In this document: piece by piece, positions 53,561 through 61,940 of the stretch | Layout of the letters: each line of letters starts with the position of its first letter | Position numbering within the stretch: the first letter of the stretch is position 1 | From: Gammaproteobacteria bacterium 42_54_T18 | Lineage (GTDB): Bacteria > Pseudomonadota > Gammaproteobacteria > Pseudomonadales > Ketobacteraceae | Assembly: GCA_002163245.1 (NCBI GenBank) | Contig: MAAL01000188.1 | Location: 1-64,000 of the forward strand | Reading direction: 5' to 3' | Length of the DNA stretch: 64,000 nucleotides | The notes under the pieces: generated by a model | Seen by the model: the letters and a program-made list of their open reading frames with translations, nothing else | Databases searched by the model: none | What the model was told of the DNA's origin: nothing | Made by a program: the position numbers and the translations under genes

Positions 53561-53620
53561 AAATGCAGCAGACAATAAAAAACCGAGAATTATCTCGGTT
53601 TTTTATTGTCTGCTGCATTT
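53561..53620. terminator. 28-base perfect bidirectional terminator
   Basis: Arms 53561-53588 and 53593-53620 are perfectly complementary over 28 bases, with an ATTA loop. The internal AAAAAACCGAGA / TCTCGGTTTTTT part makes an intrinsic terminator in both directions, between the converging HDOD and PhzF-family genes. The outer 16 pairs are longer than needed for termination. Confidence 0.95.
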
Positions 53621-53641
53621 AAAGTAGACATAAAAATAATA

Positions 53642-54436
53642 TTAAATATAAATCCCCCCTTGCAAATAAAGTGTTGCATGACCGGATATTAGTACTCGGT
53701 TACCTTGTAGAGCACATGTTAGAGCGCCCCCTCGAGCAGAGCGTTGTATTGCTGTTAGTTCGGTGCGATCAAGCCGGTTTGCCCAGTAGGGAGTTAATAA
53801 GCAGTGGGCAGACCCGGTAACAGGATCTTCGGCAATCCCAGCGTTAGGAGCAAAAAAACGACTGACGAAATCAGCCTCTTTTCCAGGAGCACTCACAATG
53901 ACACCTCGTCGGTCGAGTTCTTGGAGTTGGCTAAAGTTTGGCGTTAATTGGAGGATGTCCTCTTCACTCGAAAATATTGCCAGGTAATCTGCTGCTGCAT
54001 AGGTTTTTATAGGTGCTTTTCCTAAACCTAGGATGAGTGCTTGGGGTGTTTCAATTTCTTCGTACTCTGCAACGGGGAAATCTAATGTGAGGATTGTTTT
54101 TTTGTTCACATCTATTTTATGAGAGACAAATAATTTGCCACTTTTTGAATCAAAACAAATAGGATTGCGAGTTTCCTGAAGGAATTGAATGGCAACGTAG
54201 GCTGCCGCTAAAGTCGCGTGTCCACACAAGTCCACTTCGCAAGAGGGCGTGAACCAGCGTATGTGGTATCCGTTATCGGTGGCGACAATAAATGCAGTTT
54301 CTGATAGGTTGTTTTCCTCTGCAATAGATTGCATGGTCTGGTCTTCTAACCAACCGTCAAGAGGAACTATTGCTGCCGGGTTGCCAGTAAATGCTTCTTC
54401 TGCAAAGGCATCTATTTGGTAAATAGGTAGTTTCAT
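53642..54436 (-). CDS. PhzF-family isomerase
   Basis: 264 residues. Typical start PIYQIDAFAEEAFTGNPAAIVPLDGWL with E-E-N-N-L-S-E-T-A-F (the catalytic Glu), and a second-half G-D/E-D-P-V-T-G-S-A-H-C motif (AEDPVTGSAHCLL), the PhzF/YddE signature. These are epimerase/isomerase proteins of phenazine or unknown pathways. Its ATG overlaps the GST stop by 4 bases, so the two are translationally coupled. The real substrate is unknown. Confidence 0.92.
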   Translation of the reverse strand: MKLPIYQIDAFAEEAFTGNPAAIVPLDGWLEDQTMQSIAEENNLSETAFIVATDNGYHIRWFTPSCEVDLCGHATLAAAYVAIQFLQETRNPICFDSKSGKLFVSHKIDVNKKTILTLDFPVAEYEEIETPQALILGLGKAPIKTYAAADYLAIFSSEEDILQLTPNFSQLQELDRRGVIVSAPGKEADFVSRFFAPNAGIAEDPVTGSAHCLLTPYWANRLDRTELTAIQRSARGGALTCALQGNRVLISGHATLYLQGGIYI

Positions 54437-55131
54437 GAGAAGTACCTGGTTCGCATTCGCTCACAATACTCGACTAAATTAGGTTTGTGTTTGATGTGCT
54501 CTTTCAAAGGCGTATTGGGCTCAGGGTGCAACGCATTTGCAAGGAATGCGTATATGGCTGCATCATGTACGCAGGGTTCTGAGCCAGCAATGAAGTCATT
54601 GTCAGCTAAAATTGAGCTGGCGGTATTGATATCATCAATGCCAAGCTGGTAGATCTTGTCGGCGTTGTGTCTACTTGTGCCTTGCTGAAAGATTTGTGTT
54701 TTAACTTTTCCTCTGGCCACGGAAGGAATGATAAATCGCAAGGGCAGGGGTAAGCCGGCAAAGAAAGATTTTTTTGTTGCAGGCCAATACCGTTCGTCAA
54801 TCCAGCGACTGTAGACTAAAGACCAATAATAATGTTCTTCCAGCATTCTAACCACGGCGTCAGCAATGGCAAGGTCACGATCAGAGATGTTTTGATTCAG
54901 GTCTATCTTGTGTTTATTGGTCAGGTGTTGAAGGATAAACGCGGAATCAGCGATGGTTTCATTTTCATCGGAAATATAGGGGAGTTTTCCGTTGGGGGCT
55001 TTGCTTGGGTCGTTGATAACTTTTGTTTTGTAATCCAAATTCGCCATTTTTAAAAAAACTTCTACCTTCATACAAAAAGGACTGGCGTTTGGTAACCCAA
55101 AGGCGGGCTGATATTGAAAGAGAGTAATCAT
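54433..55131 (-). CDS. Glutathione S-transferase family protein
   Basis: 232 residues. The N-terminal thioredoxin-like half (ITLFQYQPAFGLPNASPFCMKVEVFLKMANLDYKT, then GKLPYISDENETIADSAFILQHL) matches the GST fold, with the cis-Pro LP and the E-(T)-I-A-D-S glutathione contacts. The C-terminal half is helical. The serine/proline context suggests the Fax/metaxin-like GST branch. It is first in an operon with the PhzF gene. Confidence 0.9.
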   Translation of the reverse strand: MITLFQYQPAFGLPNASPFCMKVEVFLKMANLDYKTKVINDPSKAPNGKLPYISDENETIADSAFILQHLTNKHKIDLNQNISDRDLAIADAVVRMLEEHYYWSLVYSRWIDERYWPATKKSFFAGLPLPLRFIIPSVARGKVKTQIFQQGTSRHNADKIYQLGIDDINTASSILADNDFIAGSEPCVHDAAIYAFLANALHPEPNTPLKEHIKHKPNLVEYCERMRTRYFS

Positions 55132-55223
55132 TTGGGTTTCCTATAGGTGATTGCTTACAGGATATTTAACTATTAGAATCGTTTTTTTCCAATACCTATC
55201 GTGGTATATTGACGTAATTACTG

Positions 55224-55260
55224 TAAAAAAATGCCCCCTTTTGTGAGAAAAAGGGGGCAT
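55224..55260 (-). terminator. Terminator of the ribonucleotide-reductase-like gene
   Basis: On the minus strand, ATGCCCCCTTT and AAAGGGGGCAT pair around a short loop and run into T6, 47 bases after the gene's stop. Confidence 0.92.
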
Positions 55261-55306
55261 AAATGCTCGTTGGTTGGTTTACGAGCAAGGGTGGGGATCT
55301 AAAGAG

Positions 55307-56236
55307 CTAGTTAACAAGCCTTAAGTGGCGTATTTTTTTAGTGGTTGTGTTATTTTTATCGGTATTGCCGTGCAGTATTTCATAGGGCCTTGAGATAGTT
55401 CCTTCTCTGAAAATCTTTGTGGAGATGCGTGAGTAGGATCGCATTGATAACAAGCGATAAATTTCGGCAATTCTGGCTTCTCCTTTATTTTCTTTCATAG
55501 CTAAGGCTATTGCGATGCGCATAAAAGCATATTGCGGCAATTCAAAGCATTGCCCTTGGTAGCGCATTAGGAGCTGGTTCGATAAGCTGTGCAGTTCTGA
55601 GTAGGTTAAATTTGAATCTAAGTTTGGAACAATTTTTTTTGCGAGCAACTGTAGATCGTAAGCAATTATTTCTGGTTGAATAAGTCCGAGGTCAATACCT
55701 TTACTGATGTAGCGTAAGAAACCTTGCTGATAAGACAATGCAGAGCTGGTGATATTCGTTGAGGTGATCGGTGTGAATGTAAGTGAGTGGTTTACCTCTG
55801 AGGTAAGTTTGCTTAACAACAGGTGTGATGCGGTAGCGTCGTATGTTGGTGAGTTTTCACGAAGGGCGAGAGCCGCCATGATAAGTTGGGTATAGTGGTT
55901 TTGAGATGAGCGGTGATCAAGGATGTTACATCCTGTCGAGTGAATGCCGGCAGTATCCAATAACTGTTTGGCGCAGGTATTAGCGGCATTCTTGCAGGCA
56001 AGTTCCGCAAGTTGCTCGATCGTTGCGAAGCTGGATGTGATGGTATGTACTTTAGGCGTCATAGATGCTTGCTCACTCATCATTCTTTTGTGTTGCCAAC
56101 GTGGCGCTGTGTGGGGAATAACAAGATAGTGGTCAATCCCCAAGCTCGCAAGTTCGCCCCGTGGGGGTAACTTGTGGATAAAATGTGTGTAGTCTGTGGT
56201 AATTGTGGGGATAGAAGCTAAGCTATTGAACAACAA
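55307..56236 (-). CDS. Orphan protein resembling the N-terminal helical domain of ribonucleotide reductase alpha
   Basis: 309 residues. From about residue 110 the chain reads like the all-alpha domain of class I NrdA: TYDATASHLLLSKLTSEVNH, SYQQGFLRYISKGIDLGLIQPEIIAYDLQLLAKKIVP, then FELPQYAFMRIAIALAMKENKGEARIAEIYRLLS, ending in GTISRPYEILHG where a true NrdA would continue SSCxL into the catalytic barrel. The chain stops about 15 residues later, so no barrel, catalytic Cys or radical site exists. This cannot be a functional reductase; either it is a truncated paralogue or a protein with a new role. The remaining N-terminal 100 residues may replace the ATP-cone. It is divergent from an RstAB-like two-component system (295 bases between the starts), with its own terminator. 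Similarity is from memory only. Confidence 0.72.
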   Translation of the reverse strand: MLFNSLASIPTITTDYTHFIHKLPPRGELASLGIDHYLVIPHTAPRWQHKRMMSEQASMTPKVHTITSSFATIEQLAELACKNAANTCAKQLLDTAGIHSTGCNILDHRSSQNHYTQLIMAALALRENSPTYDATASHLLLSKLTSEVNHSLTFTPITSTNITSSALSYQQGFLRYISKGIDLGLIQPEIIAYDLQLLAKKIVPNLDSNLTYSELHSLSNQLLMRYQGQCFELPQYAFMRIAIALAMKENKGEARIAEIYRLLSMRSYSRISTKIFREGTISRPYEILHGNTDKNNTTTKKIRHLRLVN

Positions 56237-56530
56237 GTGAAAGTTAGCTTAAAAAATAAGTAAAAATATTTCATAATGTTTCCCGAAAAGGTAAAAACGA
56301 AGGCTGATTTTAAAAAACGAGCTTGCGTGAGCAAAAAATAAACAATTTGTTCGTGTGACGATAAGCGACGCTTAGAGAATGTAATCAATTGATCTGGCGA
56401 CGCCCTTGTCCTTATGCTTAGCTATATGGTAAGGGTTAAACGTTATTATTGCTCTGAAGCCACATAAAAACTGACACCCTTGTTGCTATGATTGTTGCAA
56501 TACGTTGGTGGATTGCCGTGAGAGGTTACT

Positions 56531-57265
56531 ATGCAAACAGATATTACTGAAAAATCGAAAGTTATCATTGTCGAGGATGATGAGCGCCTGGCGTCATTAA
56601 CTGCAGAATACCTGCAAAGCAATGGTCTTGAGGTTCAGGTAATTGGGGATGGAAGTGTGGCGATCCCCGCAATTATTGAGCAGCAACCTGATATTGTTGT
56701 GTTGGATTTGATGTTGCCAGGCGCTGACGGGTTGGAAGTGTGCCGCATGGTTAGGGATAAGTATAAAAACCCTATCCTTATGTTAACGGCAAGAACGGAT
56801 GATGTTGACCAGGTGCTTGGGTTAGAAATGGGCGCAGATGACTATGTTGCTAAGCCTGTTAAACCTCGAGTATTGTTGGCTAGAATTCGAGCGTTATTGC
56901 GTCGATCGGAGACCTCGGGAGCTGATGGCGGTAGCGTGGATGACCAAGGGAATGTGAGTCGTTTAGAATTTGGTGACTTGGTTATCGATAACAGTGCAAG
57001 AGAGGTATGGTTGGCCAGTGCACCTGTTGATTTGACTAGCGCTGAATATGACCTGTTGTGGTTGTTGGCTTCAAACGCGGGCATTATCTTATCGAGAGAG
57101 GAGATCTTTGAGCGCCTGAGAGGTATTCAATACGATGGTCAGGACCGCTCTATTGATGTTCGTGTTTCTCGTATTCGACCGAAAGTGGGTGATGACCCTA
57201 TGAATCCCCGCCGAATTAAAACGGTGCGAAGCAAGGGGTATTTATTTGTTAAAGATTTGACGTAG
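56531..57265 (+). CDS. OmpR-family response regulator, RstA-like
   Basis: 244 residues. Receiver: E15-D16-D17, phosphoacceptor D59 in VVLDLMLPGADGLEV, LTARTD and K108 in DYVAKPV. The winged helix (DLTSAEYDLLWLLASNAGIILSREEI ... IDVRVSRIRPKVGDD ... TVRSKGYLFV) is of OmpR type. The partner kinase follows after 10 bases and resembles RstB. RstA-like regulators control envelope and acid responses in enterobacteria; here the stimulus is unknown. The divergent ribonucleotide-reductase-like gene could be a target. Confidence 0.93.
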   Translation: MQTDITEKSKVIIVEDDERLASLTAEYLQSNGLEVQVIGDGSVAIPAIIEQQPDIVVLDLMLPGADGLEVCRMVRDKYKNPILMLTARTDDVDQVLGLEMGADDYVAKPVKPRVLLARIRALLRRSETSGADGGSVDDQGNVSRLEFGDLVIDNSAREVWLASAPVDLTSAEYDLLWLLASNAGIILSREEIFERLRGIQYDGQDRSIDVRVSRIRPKVGDDPMNPRRIKTVRSKGYLFVKDLT

Positions 57266-57275
57266 GTTCTCGAGA

Positions 57276-58892
57276 TTGAACAGCATTTTTGTTCGTATTT
57301 ATGGCGGCATGATTGCCGCCTGTTGTTTTATTGGAATTGTTTTTTATTTCTCCATAGAAGCTACTAATTTTTTTCGACTTCAGCATTTTCGTAATGAATT
57401 AGTGGCGGGGCCTTTAGAGTTAATGGTGCGTAGTGTTGCGCAGCGCCCCGCAGAGCAGCGTGAGCAGTGGGTTCTCTTTCTTGAGCGTATGATGGGCTCT
57501 CGAATTGAGTTGAGAGCCGCCGATACGTTATCGTTATCTGCTAAGGAAATTTCACAGCTGGCCCGTGATGAGTTGGTGTTACGTCTATCAAAGGAAGATA
57601 GGCGAGGGGAGGCCATTCTTAAAATTCCAGACGAAGATTCGCTATACCTTTATGCTCAAGGTGATCGTATTACTGAGCAGCAAGCGCGAGGCGTTACAAT
57701 TATGCTTGCGGATTACCTGGGGCGCCATGATGTTAGTGAGTGGGGTGTTATTTTGGCTGAAGTGAATGATAGCTTTGGTTTTCCTGTGCGCCGTGTCCCG
57801 CCTCACCAGGTTTCTCTCAATCGTGGTGGTGAGGTGCGCCTGTTTAAGCATCATGAGGTTGTGGTGCAGTTTCATGAGCAACGTGGCGGATCCACATTAA
57901 TTACGGCTATGGTGTTGTTGCCGCAAACAGGAGAGATCTTGTACTTGGGGCCACAAGATATGTTCAATTGGTATCCGATTGAGCTGTTGGGGGCAATGTT
58001 AGTTATTGCCTTGGCAATGGTGGGGTTGGCTGCATATTTGCTGGTGAGGCCATTAGAAAGTCGTTTGTCTCGAATGGAGCGTGCGGTACTGCGTATTCGA
58101 GGTGGTGATTTGAGTGCGAGAGCTCCTGTTGAAGGTAGTGATGCAATAGGTCAATTAGCGGGTACGTTGAACGGTATGGCTGAGCATATTCAGCGTCTTA
58201 TTAGTGCCCAGAAAGAGTTGTCTAGGGCGGTGTCCCATGAGCTAAGAACGCCTGTTGCTCGAATTCGCTTTGGTTTAGAGATGTTGTTTGACGAGCCTGA
58301 TGCGGCTCGGCGGCAGAAAAATTTTGATGACATAGATAATGATATTGAACAGTTGGATAAGTTGATTGATGAAATCCTTACGTATTCAAAGTTGGAAGAA
58401 GGAACTCCGGTATTAGATTTTACAATGATTAATGTGGATCTGTTGCTCTGTCAAATTGAGGATGAAACCAATGCGCTGGGTAAGAATATAAAGATCATAT
58501 ATGAATCGCCCCAATTACCCGAGGAAAGGTGCTTTGCAGAAGGGGAGGAGCGTTATGTGCATCGAGTCGTACAAAATTTTGTAGGCAATGCGCTGCGTTA
58601 TGCGAGTAGTAAGGTTGTATTTAGATTTAGTGTGATTGGTGATGTATTTAGGGTTGATGTTGAAGATGACGGTCAGGGCATTCCGGAAGAGGACCGTAAG
58701 CGGGTTTTTCAACCCTTTACTCGTTTAGATGATAGCCGAACTCGGGCGTCAGGAGGTTACGGATTGGGTTTATCTATTGTTGCACGAATTGCGTTTTGGC
58801 ATGGGGGTAAGGTGAAAGTGTCAGAGAGTGTTATGGGTGGGGCGAAATTTAGCTTTATGTGGCCTAGGTTGCAGTCTATGCGAGATACTTAG
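57276..58892 (+). CDS. RstB-like sensor histidine kinase
   Basis: 538 residues from TTG. Transmembrane segments at about 9-30 and 235-257 enclose a periplasmic domain of about 200 residues, followed by HAMP (LVRPLESRLSRMERAVLRIRGGDLSARAP). The H-box is SHELRTPVARIRFGLEML with H321, a pattern close to RstB. N-box NFVGNALRYAS, G1 DDGQGIPEE and G2 GGYGLGLSI are intact. It is co-transcribed with the upstream regulator. A small hairpin follows. Confidence 0.92.
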   Translation: MNSIFVRIYGGMIAACCFIGIVFYFSIEATNFFRLQHFRNELVAGPLELMVRSVAQRPAEQREQWVLFLERMMGSRIELRAADTLSLSAKEISQLARDELVLRLSKEDRRGEAILKIPDEDSLYLYAQGDRITEQQARGVTIMLADYLGRHDVSEWGVILAEVNDSFGFPVRRVPPHQVSLNRGGEVRLFKHHEVVVQFHEQRGGSTLITAMVLLPQTGEILYLGPQDMFNWYPIELLGAMLVIALAMVGLAAYLLVRPLESRLSRMERAVLRIRGGDLSARAPVEGSDAIGQLAGTLNGMAEHIQRLISAQKELSRAVSHELRTPVARIRFGLEMLFDEPDAARRQKNFDDIDNDIEQLDKLIDEILTYSKLEEGTPVLDFTMINVDLLLCQIEDETNALGKNIKIIYESPQLPEERCFAEGEERYVHRVVQNFVGNALRYASSKVVFRFSVIGDVFRVDVEDDGQGIPEEDRKRVFQPFTRLDDSRTRASGGYGLGLSIVARIAFWHGGKVKVSESVMGGAKFSFMWPRLQSMRDT

Positions 58893-58920
58893 GCTTAGTG
58901 AATGTATTGCATGAGAGTTT

Positions 58921-58956
58921 AAAAAAAGAGCTCAGGACCAAGGGGTGGACCTGAGC
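58921..58956 (-). terminator. Terminator of glpD
   Basis: On the minus strand, GCTCAGG(T)CC and GG(T)CCTGAGC form a 10-base stem with one mismatch followed by CTTTTTTT, about 37 bases after the glpD stop. The stem also overlaps the end of the RstB-like gene's transcript and may help terminate it. Confidence 0.75.
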
Positions 58957-58992
58957 GAAAACCACAAGAGTGAGGTAGGGTTTATAAGCGTG

Positions 58993-60585
58993 TTAACTAG
59001 CCTGGAGTTCTAAGGAATCTACCGGTTGGGGCGCAGGTAATGTCTTTCTCTCCGTCTTGATATATGTTTCAAGTGCTAGCGTTTGTTGTGAGTTGAAGTG
59101 AAGTCCAAGTTTAGTTCGACGCCATAACACATCATCTGCGTTACGTGCCCATTCGTTTTTTATCAAATACGAGACTTCTTGTTGGTGTAAATTTGCACCA
59201 AAGCATTCACCGAGGTCGTTCAGGCAGTTGGCGCTGTCGAGCACATCATGGATTAATGTACCGTAAGCGTTGGTGAGCCTTGTTAATAATGGTGTGTTTA
59301 ACCAGGGGTAGGTTTCGCGAATTGTTGTCATCCAATCTTGATAGGATGTGTTGCCAATGTCACCTCCGGTAATCGGGCTGTTGGCCGTCCAGCTTGCCCC
59401 CATAGTGGGGAAAAAAGGTTTTATTTCAGCTAATGCCGCTTCTGAAAGTTTTCTATAGGTTGTTATTTTTCCACCAAAAATACTTAGTAAAGGCGCTTTT
59501 TGGTTTTCGTCTGCTTCGAGTTCTAAGGTGTAATCTCGGGTTATAGCCGATGGTGAGTTAGATTCGTCGTCGCACAAAGGTCTTACACCCGAGTAGCGCC
59601 AGCGGATATCATCGGATGTTAATTGTTGTGAGAAATGAGCATTCACTACATTTAGCAGATATGACTCTTCGTCACTATCCATGGCAACAGCTTTAGGGTC
59701 GCCAGTGTATTCTTTGTCGGTGGTGCCAACCAGTGTGAATTCGTTGTTGTAGGGGATAACAAAAACAATACGGTGATCTTCGTTCTGAAGGATATAGGCT
59801 TGCTCGCCTTCATACATCTTGGGTACTACAAAATGACTGCCTTTTATGAGCCGAATGTTGCGAGGTGATGTGAGCTGCATTTTGTTTTCGACAAAGGATT
59901 GAGCCCAGGGGCCCGCAGCATTGATCAGTGCTTTGGCTCTGCAGTGTTGAATTTTTCCTGTTTCCAAATCTTCGTAAGCAATATGCCAAATGCCATTCTC
60001 TCGATGAGCGCTTTGACAGCGCGTGCGTGTTAGCACAGTGGCGCCAAGTTGCTGGGCTTGGATGGCGTTGGAAATTACAAGTCGAGAGTCATCCACGCGG
60101 CAGTCAGAATATTCAAAGCCATAGCGAGTGTCTTCGTTAAGGGGGTTGTCCTTTTTCGCCGGAGAAAGCTTTAAGCCTCTTGATGCAGGTAGCTGTCCGC
60201 GCTTTGTTAAATTATCGTATAAAAATAGGCCAATACGTATCATCCATGCAGGGCGTAGATGGGGGCGATGAGGCAAAATGAAGCGTAGAGGTTTTATAAG
60301 ATGTGGTGCGTTTTGTAGTAACACTTCGCGTTCGGCAAGGGCTTCTCGTACGAGTCGAAACTCATAATGCTCGAGGTATCGTAACCCACCGTGAATAAGC
60401 TTGCTGCTGGCGGATGATGTGGCGCTTGCGAGGTCGTTTTGCTCACACATGATGACAGATAGCCCTCGTCCAGAAGCGTCTGCTGCTATGCCTGCTCCAT
60501 TAATTCCGCCACCGACAATAAATAAATCAACAATGTCAGCATGCTTGGCGTTGCCAGGGGTGATATGAGCGACTGTTTCAGTCAT
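58993..60585 (-). CDS. glpD: Glycerol-3-phosphate dehydrogenase (aerobic, GlpD)
   Basis: FAD-dependent oxidation of glycerol-3-phosphate to dihydroxyacetone phosphate at the inner membrane, feeding electrons to quinone. An ATG farther upstream exists, but ATG 60585 has GAGG six bases before it, giving 530 residues. The N-terminal FAD fold FIVGGGINGAGIAADASGRG, the A-S-A-T-S-S-A-S-S-K-L-I-H-G-G-L-R-Y-L segment and the later GTTDKEY motif are GlpD hallmarks. It follows glpR on the same strand; a GlpR-type operator sits about 85 bases before its start. Confidence 0.95.
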   Translation of the reverse strand: MTETVAHITPGNAKHADIVDLFIVGGGINGAGIAADASGRGLSVIMCEQNDLASATSSASSKLIHGGLRYLEHYEFRLVREALAEREVLLQNAPHLIKPLRFILPHRPHLRPAWMIRIGLFLYDNLTKRGQLPASRGLKLSPAKKDNPLNEDTRYGFEYSDCRVDDSRLVISNAIQAQQLGATVLTRTRCQSAHRENGIWHIAYEDLETGKIQHCRAKALINAAGPWAQSFVENKMQLTSPRNIRLIKGSHFVVPKMYEGEQAYILQNEDHRIVFVIPYNNEFTLVGTTDKEYTGDPKAVAMDSDEESYLLNVVNAHFSQQLTSDDIRWRYSGVRPLCDDESNSPSAITRDYTLELEADENQKAPLLSIFGGKITTYRKLSEAALAEIKPFFPTMGASWTANSPITGGDIGNTSYQDWMTTIRETYPWLNTPLLTRLTNAYGTLIHDVLDSANCLNDLGECFGANLHQQEVSYLIKNEWARNADDVLWRRTKLGLHFNSQQTLALETYIKTERKTLPAPQPVDSLELQAS

Positions 60586-60668
60586 TAGGAGCCTCATTTG
60601 CAATCATGGTATGAAGGTTTCTTAGATGTTCTAAATTGATTGAATGTAGTGTATACGCATTCGTTGTA

Positions 60669-60682
60669 TTTCGCAAACGAAA
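60669..60682. promoter_or_regulatory. GlpR-type operator upstream of glpD
   Basis: TTTCG-caaa-CGAAA has the TTCG-N4-CGAA core of the E. coli GlpR operator (consensus ATGTTCGWTWWCGAACAT). It lies 84 bases upstream of the glpD ATG. Further CGAAAAT copies continue to 60695. Confidence 0.7.
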
Positions 60683-60855
60683 ATAAAACGAAAATACTAA
60701 GGGCGTGACCTGGTAATGTTCGAAAAGTGTTCAGGTATGAAGAAAAAGTTGCGATAAGGTGTTTTCAGGAGTAACGTCGTCTACTGGTAAAGGTACGGCG
60801 TAACAGAGCTCAGCACGTGGGTTGCTGGCGTCTGGGTAGAAGAGGTAGGAGATTG

Positions 60856-60876
60856 CCCTCAGTCGAACGCTGAGGG
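60856..60876. repeat. Short hairpin between glpR and glpD
   Basis: CCCTCAG-tcgaacg-CTGAGGG, 24 bases past the glpR stop on the minus strand. There is no T run. It could be a weak terminator or attenuator between the two genes. Confidence 0.45.
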
Positions 60877-60889
60877 TTGGTGTGATATC

Positions 60890-60898
60890 GGGGGGGGG
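60890..60898. repeat. G9 homopolymer just after glpR
   Basis: Nine G on the + strand (C9 in the glpR mRNA), starting 2 bases after the glpR stop codon. It does not change the GlpR product. Confidence 0.9.
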
Positions 60899-60899
60899 C

Positions 60900-61676
60900 T
60901 TACTCGGAGAGTTCGCTGTCAGCAATAAGGCAGCGGACATCACTATTCAAAACGAGATTTTGATAGTTGTTTTCAAGGGGTTGGTCAGTAACTAGCAGAT
61001 CAATGTCTTGTAGCTTCCCTAAGCAAATCATTGCGTGTCGGCCAAATTTGGTGTGATCAACCGCGAGAATGACTTCGCGAGAGTTGGCGATAATAGCTTG
61101 AGATACTCGAACTTCTTGATAGTCAAAATCAAGCAGTGAGCCTTCCTCATCGATACCGCTGATTCCGATAATACCGTAATCCACACGAAATTGACTCACG
61201 AAGTCCATGGTAGCTTCACCTATAATGCCGCCATCTTTACTGCGAACCTTACCGCCGGCGATGATCACTTCGAAGTCGTCTTTGCCACTAACAATGGACG
61301 CTACATGTAAATTGTTAGTGATGATTTTAAGACCGCTATGATTAAGTAGCTCTTTTGCGATGGCTTCATTGGTGGTGCCAATGTTAATAAATAACGATGC
61401 ATGGTCGGGAATGTGATTGGCAACAATCTTTGCAATACGAGATTTCTCTGGAGATTGAAGGTGTTTTCGAGTGGTGTATTCTGTATTTTGGGTGCTAGGG
61501 GCTGCGCTGGCACCGCCGTGAAAACGCCTGACACGGTTCTCAGTGGCAAGGGTATTGATATCGCGGCGCATCGTTTGTGGGGTGACATCAAAATGTGACG
61601 CGAGGTTTTCGATAGAGACAAACCCCTTGGCGTTCACTAGTTCAACAATGTGTTCGTGTCGTGCTTGCTGAGACAT
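60900..61676 (-). CDS. glpR: DeoR-family repressor of glycerol metabolism (GlpR)
   Basis: 258 residues, full length for GlpR. The DeoR winged helix starts RHEHIVELVNAKGFVSIENLASHFDVTPQTMRRDINTLA. The ligand domain contains the G-T-T-N-E-A-I-A-K-E-L sugar-phosphate loop and EVIIAGGKVRSKDGGIIGEAT, G-I-S-G-I-D-E-E-G-S-L-L-D-F-D, and D-H-T-K-F-G-R. Glycerol-3-phosphate is the expected inducer. It is divergent from glpK (265 bases) and lies before glpD, the expected regulatory position. Confidence 0.92.
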   Translation of the reverse strand: MSQQARHEHIVELVNAKGFVSIENLASHFDVTPQTMRRDINTLATENRVRRFHGGASAAPSTQNTEYTTRKHLQSPEKSRIAKIVANHIPDHASLFINIGTTNEAIAKELLNHSGLKIITNNLHVASIVSGKDDFEVIIAGGKVRSKDGGIIGEATMDFVSQFRVDYGIIGISGIDEEGSLLDFDYQEVRVSQAIIANSREVILAVDHTKFGRHAMICLGKLQDIDLLVTDQPLENNYQNLVLNSDVRCLIADSELSE

Positions 61677-61940
61677 AAGAAAACTACTACTTTTTAGGTT
61701 AACTTTCAGGTGAATAGTGGCATAGAAAAGTGAGATTTTATGTCAGAAATAATACTACAGAATTGGCTGAACGTCTGACTTTTTGAGGCGGTAGAGCTAG
61801 ATAGACGCAATTCGTAACAATAGAGCGCTAAAGAGTACCGAAGTCGAACGTTAAAAGAATGATTATTTAGTGTTAACGGCTTCGTTAATAGAGTGTAGGT
61901 TAAGAAGAGCCATTCATTTTTTGTATTTAAGGATTTTATA

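Noticed and set aside
60731-60943. A 70-residue minus-strand frame crossing the glpR end and the G9 tract
   Set aside because: It overlaps the 3' end of glpR, has no ribosome site, encodes low-complexity Ser/Pro at the homopolymer, and has no recognisable family.
61838-61852. Strong GlpR operator before glpK
   Set aside because: Only the right half (CGAAC) fits; the left half has two mismatches, so it is mentioned in the glpK entry but not called a site.
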